In this document: one piece after another, positions 59,462-64,000 of the stretch
Position numbering within the stretch: position 1 is the first letter of the stretch
Layout: each line of letters begins with the position of its first letter
Assembly (NCBI RefSeq): GCF_900105925.1
Contig: NZ_LT629791.1
Location: 2,267,278 to 2,331,277, forward strand
Direction: 5' to 3'
Length of the DNA: 64,000 nucleotides
Source: Jiangella alkaliphila
GTDB lineage: Bacteria; Actinomycetota; Actinomycetes; Jiangellales; Jiangellaceae
The notes under the pieces: generated by a model
Seen by the model: only the letters and a program-made list of their open reading frames with translations
What the model was told of the DNA's origin: nothing
Database searches by the model: none
Made by a program: the position numbers and the translations under genes

Positions 59462-60154
59462 TCAGCCCTGGGCGACCAGCACGCCGGTCACGCTGAACAC
59501 GGTCTCGTCGCCCGAGGTCCGCGAGCTCACCACCAGGGCGTCGGCGGACCGCGAGAACGCGGCGGCGCTGGTACCGGCGACCGCCGGCACCGGGTCCTCG
59601 GCGAACCCGCCGGCGACGAACCGGGCGCGGTAGTGCCCGAGCACCTCTTCCGGCGACACCGCCACTGTCGCCTCCAGCGAGACCTGGACGCGCGAGCCCT
59701 CGGCCGACACCGCACTGGACGTGACGGTCGCGTCGGGCACGAGGTCGATGACGCCGACCGGGAACCCGTCGACCAGCTCGCCGCTGGCGCTGCCGTCGGC
59801 CGGGACCTCCGCCAGCGGCTCGGCCGCGGGCGCGTCGCCGTACAGCTCGTCGAGCCGGGGCGGCGCCGTGCCCTGTGGCTGCGGGATGACCTCGCTGCCG
59901 TCGCCCTCGGTCACGCCGCCGCTGCCGGTGGCGTCGGGGGCCGGCTGCGCGTCGGTGTCACCGGTCGCGGGGTCGCCCGGGCTCGCCTCGTCGGTCGGCT
60001 GCGGGCCGGGCACCATGCCCGAGGTGCCCGGCGCGGCAGCCGACTCGGTGGCGCCCGGCGGCTGATCCGCGGCGCCGGGCGACTCGTCGCCGGAACACCC
60101 GGCGACGGCGCACGCGAGCACCACGGCAACGGCCATGGCTGGAATGTGTTTCAC
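59462..60154 (-). CDS. Putative lipoprotein
   Basis: A 230-residue protein with a lipoprotein signal peptide (KHIPAMAVAVVLACAVAGC, lipobox VAGC), then a Pro/Ala/Gly/Thr-rich linker to about residue 100 and a compact C-terminal domain (GFPVGVIDLVPDATVTSSAVSAEGS, SPEEVLGHYRARFVAGGFAE, ETVFSVTGVLVAQG). No family recognised. The GTG at 60154 has a GGGGGG run 5 nt upstream; earlier in-frame codons to 60217 would destroy the signal peptide. It is 3 nt from the MFS gene. Confidence 0.75.
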   Translation of the reverse strand: MKHIPAMAVAVVLACAVAGCSGDESPGAADQPPGATESAAAPGTSGMVPGPQPTDEASPGDPATGDTDAQPAPDATGSGGVTEGDGSEVIPQPQGTAPPRLDELYGDAPAAEPLAEVPADGSASGELVDGFPVGVIDLVPDATVTSSAVSAEGSRVQVSLEATVAVSPEEVLGHYRARFVAGGFAEDPVPAVAGTSAAAFSRSADALVVSSRTSGDETVFSVTGVLVAQG

Positions 60155-60350
60155 GGCGGCCCCCCACCCGTGTGAACGCCCGCATACCGACGAACAGCCC
60201 TCCCCGCGGCTCGTCACAGGCGATTCATCACTGTAGCGTCATCCCTCGCATATCCGCCACGCGAAGGCGGGGTGCCCGGCGCGGCGGCCCGGCGGCCCGG
60301 CGGGGCAGGCCGGCCGCGCCTACGGCTCTGATTCGGGGGGATCGAGTGGC

Positions 60351-61031
60351 GTGCAGGACGCAGAACCATGCGCTGGTGGCGGCGGCCGAGGCGGGATGAC
60401 CGGCCGGACCACCCGGCAGGTGCTCACCCTGTTCGCCGCCGCGGCGTCGCTGGGCGCCGCAGCCGCCGTCGCGTACGTGCTGGGCAGCACGTCGTGGGGG
60501 ACCGGGGTCGAGAGGTCGGTCGCCGACGCCGTCGCCGGCTGGCGCGACGGCGGGTGGCGGCTGCTGCGCGGTGGCTTCGGCCGGATCGTGCCGGCGTTCG
60601 TCCTGGCGCTGATGGCCGTGCTGATCGTCGTGGCCTACCGGCGCGACCCCCGGACGGCGCTGTTCGCGGCCGTGGCCGCCGTCGGCGCCAACGGCACGGT
60701 GCAGGCGATCAAGGCGGGTGCGCTGCCGTTCCCGGCCAGTGCGCGCTCGTCGGGGGAGGCGATGCTCAGCGGGCACGTGCCGCTGGTGCTGTCAGGCGCG
60801 CTGCTGGCCGTGCTGGTGGCGCCGGCGGCGGCGCGCCGCTGGGTGATCGCCCTGGTCGTCCTGGCGGTCGCCGCGACGCTGGCGGAGGTGGTGATCAGCG
60901 GCTGGCACACCGTCGGCGAGGCCGTCGCCCCGGCGCTGCTGTTCCTGGCCTGGGTGCTGCTGGCCGGCGTCGTGGCCGGTCGGTGGGGCCGTGCGCCGTC
61001 AACCCTGCCGGTAGAGCGGGGCGGCGCCTGA
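60351..61031 (+). CDS. PAP2-like membrane protein with degenerate active site
   Basis: A 226-residue protein with about five or six transmembrane helices. The order of motifs resembles PAP2 phosphatases (SGHVPLVLSGALLAVL and SGWHTVGEAVAPALLF), but the first KxxxxxxRP motif is missing (KAGALPFPAS) and the final HxxxD is HTVGE, so hydrolase activity is uncertain. The GTG at 60351 has GGGGGG 10 nt upstream like several genes of the locus; the ATG at 60396 is an alternative that starts at the first helix. Divergent from the lipoprotein gene across 196 nt with no other feature seen. Confidence 0.65.
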   Translation: MQDAEPCAGGGGRGGMTGRTTRQVLTLFAAAASLGAAAAVAYVLGSTSWGTGVERSVADAVAGWRDGGWRLLRGGFGRIVPAFVLALMAVLIVVAYRRDPRTALFAAVAAVGANGTVQAIKAGALPFPASARSSGEAMLSGHVPLVLSGALLAVLVAPAAARRWVIALVVLAVAATLAEVVISGWHTVGEAVAPALLFLAWVLLAGVVAGRWGRAPSTLPVERGGA

Positions 61032-61406
61032 CGTCGCGCCGGTCCGGGCGACCGGCTCGGACGGCGAGGTCTCGGTCCTAGCGCGGGTGTGCGCCTGGCC
61101 GAGCCAGTCGCCCACCTCCGGCTCGTCGGCCTCCCGGCCGGTCTTGCGCTCGTGCCGCGCGACCTGCTCGCGCAGGTACTCGATCTCCTCGCGCCGGGAC
61201 CGTGAGCGGTTCACCCCGGCGACGATCGCCAGGATGCCCAGCAGCAGGAGCAGGCCGGCCGCGACCCCCGCGGCGAAGACACCCCAGACCGGCGAGTCGA
61301 GGTCGACGTCGAACGCGCTGAGCGTGACGCTGTCACCGCCCGCGATCACGGCGATGACGACCGCTGCCGCTGCAGCGACGAGGAGGAGCAGTCCGAGCAC
61401 GATCAT
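60999..61406 (-). CDS. Small two-helix membrane protein
   Basis: A 135-residue protein with helices at residues 2-23 and about 42-64, then a basic RSRSRREEIEYLREQVARHERK coiled-coil segment and a disordered tail. The arrangement (two helices and a cytoplasmic coiled coil) resembles LapA/DUF1049-type proteins, but similarity is only in layout. It overlaps the convergent PAP2-like gene by 33 nt. Function unknown. Confidence 0.65.
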   Translation of the reverse strand: MIVLGLLLLVAAAAAVVIAVIAGGDSVTLSAFDVDLDSPVWGVFAAGVAAGLLLLLGILAIVAGVNRSRSRREEIEYLREQVARHERKTGREADEPEVGDWLGQAHTRARTETSPSEPVARTGATSGAAPLYRQG

Positions 61407-61500
61407 GCCGGGTCCTTTCGGGTGGCAGGCGACGCGTCAATAAACATCTCTTCCCGCGCCCACATCGGGGCAAACCCGACGTGTCACTCCCCATGCGTGG

Positions 61501-61900
61501 TCAACGGGCCGCTGCCGGGCCGGACCCGGCGCCGGAGAGGAACACCGTCACGACGGCGGCGCCGGCCTGCTCGACGCCCAGAGTGTCGGCGAGTCGCCGG
61601 TCCAGCGCGCCCTGCAGCAGGCCGACGTAGAGCTCGAACAGCGTCTCCGCGGCGAGGTCCGCACGCAGGGTGCCGTCGGCGCGGCCGCGGCTGAACAGCT
61701 CGCGCACGGGTGCACCGAGCTGCCGGTCGACGGCGTCGGCGGCGGCCGGGTCCTTGGCGGTGTGACTGAGCGCGCGGTACTTGGCAGCCGCGGCGAACGT
61801 CGCGCGCGTCACCCGCAGCAGCGCCTCGTGGACGTCGACGGTGTCCGGCTTGGCGTCGGCGATCCGGGCGGCGAGGTCCGCGACGGCCGGGGGTGATGAG
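61501..61900 (-). pseudogene. TetR-family regulator, C-terminal half only
   Basis: The frame encodes about 130 residues of the TetR ligand-binding/dimerisation domain (VHEALLRVTRATFAAAAKYRALSHTAKD, ELYVGLLQGALDRRLADTLG). No helix-turn-helix precedes it: upstream of about 61900 the similarity stops and an in-frame TGA lies near 61912. The open frame from a GTG at 61812 could make a 103-residue fragment. The missing half coincides with the start of the lower-GC segment, so the gene was truncated by it. Confidence 0.75.
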
Positions 61901-62180
61901 CGTGACGATAGTCAGGCCAGTGGGCCTCCGGGCGGCGTGGCCGCGGGCAGCGTGCGAGCGACGCCCAGACTTCGAGATTCCATCTCCTGTCTGGGGATCA
62001 CCGCCAGGCCAGCTTCGCACCTGCGCGACCCTCAGCCGGCCCGAGATTGTAGGTTTCCCAGTGGCTTCCCATGAGCGTTCCAGGGTCGTCGCATTGATGT
62101 CCCATACTGGCACCTGAGACGTCAGTTGCAGAGCGGTCGGTATGCGGCTTCTCCTGACCGATTCGCGTACTCTGATGCGC

Positions 62181-63074
62181 ATGTCCAACAACCACGAGTT
62201 CGATCCCTTCGCGGGTATCGAAGACGAGCAGGACGCCGGGCCAGATGGCGCTCGCGCCGGGCTCCTCGAGGCCGCAAGGCGTGGCTACGTCCCGCTGCGC
62301 AAGGCGTTCGTCCAGCGACCGCAGGACAGTGCGCCGGTCGCGGGTCGACCTTCGGCCCGCGCCTCGGTTCTCTACGATCTCGTGCACAGACGGAACCAGC
62401 GAGCCCTTGACGTCTTTCTGCTCATGCACGCGCTGCAGCCGATTCTCGATGGGACACCTCTGCTGCTCGGTACTTGGGCCAACATCCTGTCGGTGAAGTC
62501 TCGCGTCGACGCCACCGCGGTCTCACGGGCGATCGAGACACTCGAAGATCTCCATCTTGTTGTCCGAGAGGACGATAGCCGGACGCCGACGCTCCGACTC
62601 CTCCTCGAGGACGGTTCGGGGAAGCCATGGCACAAGCCTGGCTCGACAGTCGAAGAAGGACCCGGCTACTTCGTCATCCCTCACGACTATTGGACGAGGG
62701 GCCTGTCCGAGCGGCTTTCCCTGCCTGGGAAAGCCATGCTTCTCATCCTACTTTCCGAGACACAGAACCCCAAGACGCCAGCCTTCGCGATGGCCGTCGA
62801 GCGGGCGAGCGAGTGGTACGGCATCAGCGAGCGCACCGCCGAGCGCGGATACCAAGAGATCGGCAAGGCGGGCTTCATGAAGGTCAAGGTGCAGAAGGTG
62901 AACGACGACCGTCACCCGGTGGGTAGGCGCGATGTCTACTGGCGAGCACTGAAGTCGCCGTTCGACACCATGACGCGCCAGAGGCTACAGGGCAGCGCAA
63001 CCAAGGCAGCACGCGCGGCCGGGTCGGCGGCCGCAGCCACTTCGGTAGCCGTGCAACTGCAGCCGACAACGTAG
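62181..63074 (+). CDS. Tandem winged-helix protein, replication-initiator-like
   Basis: A 297-residue basic protein of unrecognised family. Residues about 75-130 form one winged helix (LGTWANILSVKSRVDATAVSRAIETLEDLHLV), and residues about 170-250 a second (LSLPGKAMLLILLSETQ, ASEWYGISERTAERGYQEIGKAGFMKVKV). Paired winged helices occur in plasmid and phage replication initiators, but no name can be given. The ATG at 62181 lies 7 nt after a -10-like TACTCT (62168-62173), so the mRNA may be leaderless; ATG at 62175 is also possible. Codon use is less GC-biased than in neighbours. Confidence 0.65.
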   Translation: MSNNHEFDPFAGIEDEQDAGPDGARAGLLEAARRGYVPLRKAFVQRPQDSAPVAGRPSARASVLYDLVHRRNQRALDVFLLMHALQPILDGTPLLLGTWANILSVKSRVDATAVSRAIETLEDLHLVVREDDSRTPTLRLLLEDGSGKPWHKPGSTVEEGPGYFVIPHDYWTRGLSERLSLPGKAMLLILLSETQNPKTPAFAMAVERASEWYGISERTAERGYQEIGKAGFMKVKVQKVNDDRHPVGRRDVYWRALKSPFDTMTRQRLQGSATKAARAAGSAAAATSVAVQLQPTT

Positions 63075-63114
63075 CGCGTCACGCCCCGCGGACCCACGAT
63101 CGCTACCGGTGAGG

Positions 63115-63124
63115 AGGAGGTGAT
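63115..63124 (+). promoter_or_regulatory. Full-consensus Shine-Dalgarno before the 63-residue gene
   Basis: AGGAGGTGAT is a complete match to the 16S rRNA 3' end, 2 nt before the ATG at 63127 (SD core AGGAGG 6 nt away). Few genes in the window have so strong a site, which supports real and abundant translation of this short frame. Confidence 0.8.
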
Positions 63125-63126
63125 AC

Positions 63127-63318
63127 ATGCCAAAGATCAACGCGCCCCCCGACGTACTTCTCGAGCGCGAGAAGACGAACCGCGACATCGCCAACGCAGG
63201 ATGGGGACCAACGCTTCGTCTGAAGTTGCTGAGGAGCCCGGTGGCGCCCGGACTCCTCCTTGCTGGCGGCCTAGGTCTCTCCACGCTACTGCAGCAGATC
63301 GGCGACTACCTTGCATAA
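63127..63318 (+). CDS. 63-residue small protein with hydrophobic C-terminus
   Basis: A small protein not assigned to a family. Residues 1-35 are charged (KINAPPDVLLEREKTNRDIA), followed by a Leu/Gly-rich hydrophobic segment (VAPGLLLAGGLGLSTLLQQ) that may be a short membrane helix. It follows the tandem winged-helix gene by 52 nt and precedes a strong hairpin by 16 nt, so it is the last gene of a two-gene unit. Confidence 0.6.
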   Translation: MPKINAPPDVLLEREKTNRDIANAGWGPTLRLKLLRSPVAPGLLLAGGLGLSTLLQQIGDYLA

Positions 63319-63334
63319 CGACCATACGACAGAG

Positions 63335-63369
63335 GGGGCTGCCCGATCCACTCGTGATCGGGCAGCCCC
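63335..63369 (+). terminator. Strong stem-loop terminator
   Basis: GGGGCTGCCCGATC (63335-63348) pairs perfectly with GATCGGGCAGCCCC (63356-63369) around the loop CACTCGT. The 14-bp GC-rich stem is typical of actinobacterial terminators lacking a U-run. It ends the two-gene unit of the inserted segment. Confidence 0.75.
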
Positions 63370-63390
63370 TCGCAGTGCACCAAGGGCCAA

Positions 63391-64000
63391 CGTGACGTCC
63401 GCGCACTCGCGAGCCGGCTCCGGGAGCAGCATGGCCACCTCGAGGTGCTGATCAACAACGCCGCGGCGGGCGGTGCGCGGCGGGAGCTGACCGCCGACGG
63501 CGTCGAGCGCACCTGGGCGGTGAGCTACCTGGCGCCGTTCCTGCTCACGACCCTGCTCATCGACATGCTGACGGCGAGTGCGCCTGCGCGCGTCGTCAAC
63601 GTCACGTCGGCGGCTCAGGCCATGGGCCGGCTCGACCTCGACGACGTCGAGTTCGTCCGGCGGCGGTACCGGCCGTTCGCCGCCTACGCCCAGGCGAAGC
63701 TGGCGCTGGTGCTGTTCACGGTCGAGCTGGCCGGCCGGCTCGACGGCACCGGCGTCACCGTCACCAGCGTGCACCCGGGCGGCGCGCGGACGAACATGGG
63801 CGGCCAGCTCGACGCTCGCGGGCCGGCCGCGTGGGGCGCGCGGCTGACCTGGCTGCTGAGCCGGAGCCCGGAGGCGGCGGCTCACGGCACGGTGCGGCTC
63901 GCGACCGCGCCGGAGGCCGGCGGCACCGGTGGCTACCTTGTGAACCGGCCCGGCAAGGCGCCGAAGCCGGGCCGGGCGAACCGGCTCGCGCACGATGCCG
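63391..64000 (+). pseudogene. Short-chain dehydrogenase lacking its N-terminus; continues beyond the window
   Basis: The frame encodes an SDR from just before the NNAA motif (LEVLINNAAAGG) through the active site (YAQAK) to the HPGGARTNM segment and C-terminal region, and is still open at the window end. The first 70 or so residues with the TGxxxGIG cofactor motif are absent; similarity stops at about 63391, where the inserted segment ends. It is therefore most likely non-functional. It belongs to the same broad branch as the SDR at 661. Confidence 0.75.

Larger units (their letters stand above)
61900..63390. mobile_element. Lower-GC inserted segment replacing a TetR/SDR promoter region
   Basis: About 1.5 kb with visibly lower G+C (58-60% in two 60-nt stretches counted, against above 70% in flanking DNA). 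It carries two plus-strand genes and a strong terminator hairpin. The left side abuts a TetR gene missing its N-terminus and the right side an SDR missing its N-terminus. No integrase, transposase, terminal repeats or target duplications were found. The leading 280 nt (61900-62180) contain no convincing gene; TTCCCA recurs at 62055 and 62066. Confidence 0.6.

Noticed and set aside
21300-60154. Secondary-metabolite (NRPS/PKS) cluster because of ligase and ACP genes
   Set aside because: No condensation, ketosynthase or modular enzymes are present, and the surrounding genes are all glycan-related.
61900-63390. Integrated prophage or ICE
   Set aside because: No integrase, terminase, relaxase or attachment repeats were found; the segment is only about 1.5 kb with two genes.

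Overview
This window is a high-GC actinomycete chromosome segment. Evidence: most stretches look above 70% G+C, GTG starts are frequent, gene ends overlap by 4 nt (ATGA or GTGA), and the order tRNA-Gln, glmU, prs, rplY, pth is characteristic of Actinomycetota. The gene content would fit a Jiangella- or Nocardioides-like soil actinomycete, but nothing in the window fixes the genus. No rRNA, CRISPR array or recognisable prophage was found.

Positions 1-21,200 are mostly core and metabolic genes: a DUF2087 regulator, a short-chain dehydrogenase, an XRE/MmyB regulator coupled to phosphoglucomutase, a CNNM/CBS membrane protein, a mannonate dehydratase-like enolase, trpS, a 2'-5' RNA ligase, YihY, a D-Ala-D-Ala carboxypeptidase, a MarR regulator divergent from a methyltransferase, two unrelated fatty-acid desaturases with a TetR regulator, a helix-turn-helix protein with a LAGLIDADG-like core beside tRNA-Gln, then glmU-prs-rplY-pth. 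Several regulators sit beside dyads that look like their operators (11179-11227, 15664-15692, 25067-25086).

Positions 21,300-60,200 are dominated by a Wzx/Wzy-type surface polysaccharide locus. It opens with the initiating phosphoglycosyl transferase and an RmlD-like protein that has lost the YxxxK pair. An island follows with an NmrA-SnoaL fusion, a SoxR-type regulator that reads without a stop into cysQ, and cysD-cysN. Next come a 1573-residue exoprotein with four DUF4082 repeats and a tightly coupled operon (33388-46828). That operon encodes nucleotide-sugar enzymes (Gfo/Idh/MocA dehydrogenase, epimerase, two DegT aminotransferases, NeuD-like acyltransferase), glycosyltransferases, a flippase, and an AMP ligase / PLP decarboxylase / acyl carrier protein trio that may make an ACP-bound amine to decorate the glycan. 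The locus also has three Wzz-like co-polymerases, an O-antigen polymerase whose frame seems shifted at its 3' end, four more glycosyltransferase-type genes, a deacetylase, a second DUF4082 protein with a beta-helix, and an MFS exporter flanked by a TolB-like protein and a lipoprotein.

Positions 60,200-64,000 hold a degenerate PAP2-like protein and a small membrane protein. They are followed by a lower-GC segment (about 61900-63390) carrying a tandem winged-helix protein and a 63-residue protein. This segment lies exactly between a TetR gene without its DNA-binding half and an SDR gene without its cofactor-binding half, so it appears to have replaced the shared promoter and both N-termini of a divergent TetR/SDR pair.
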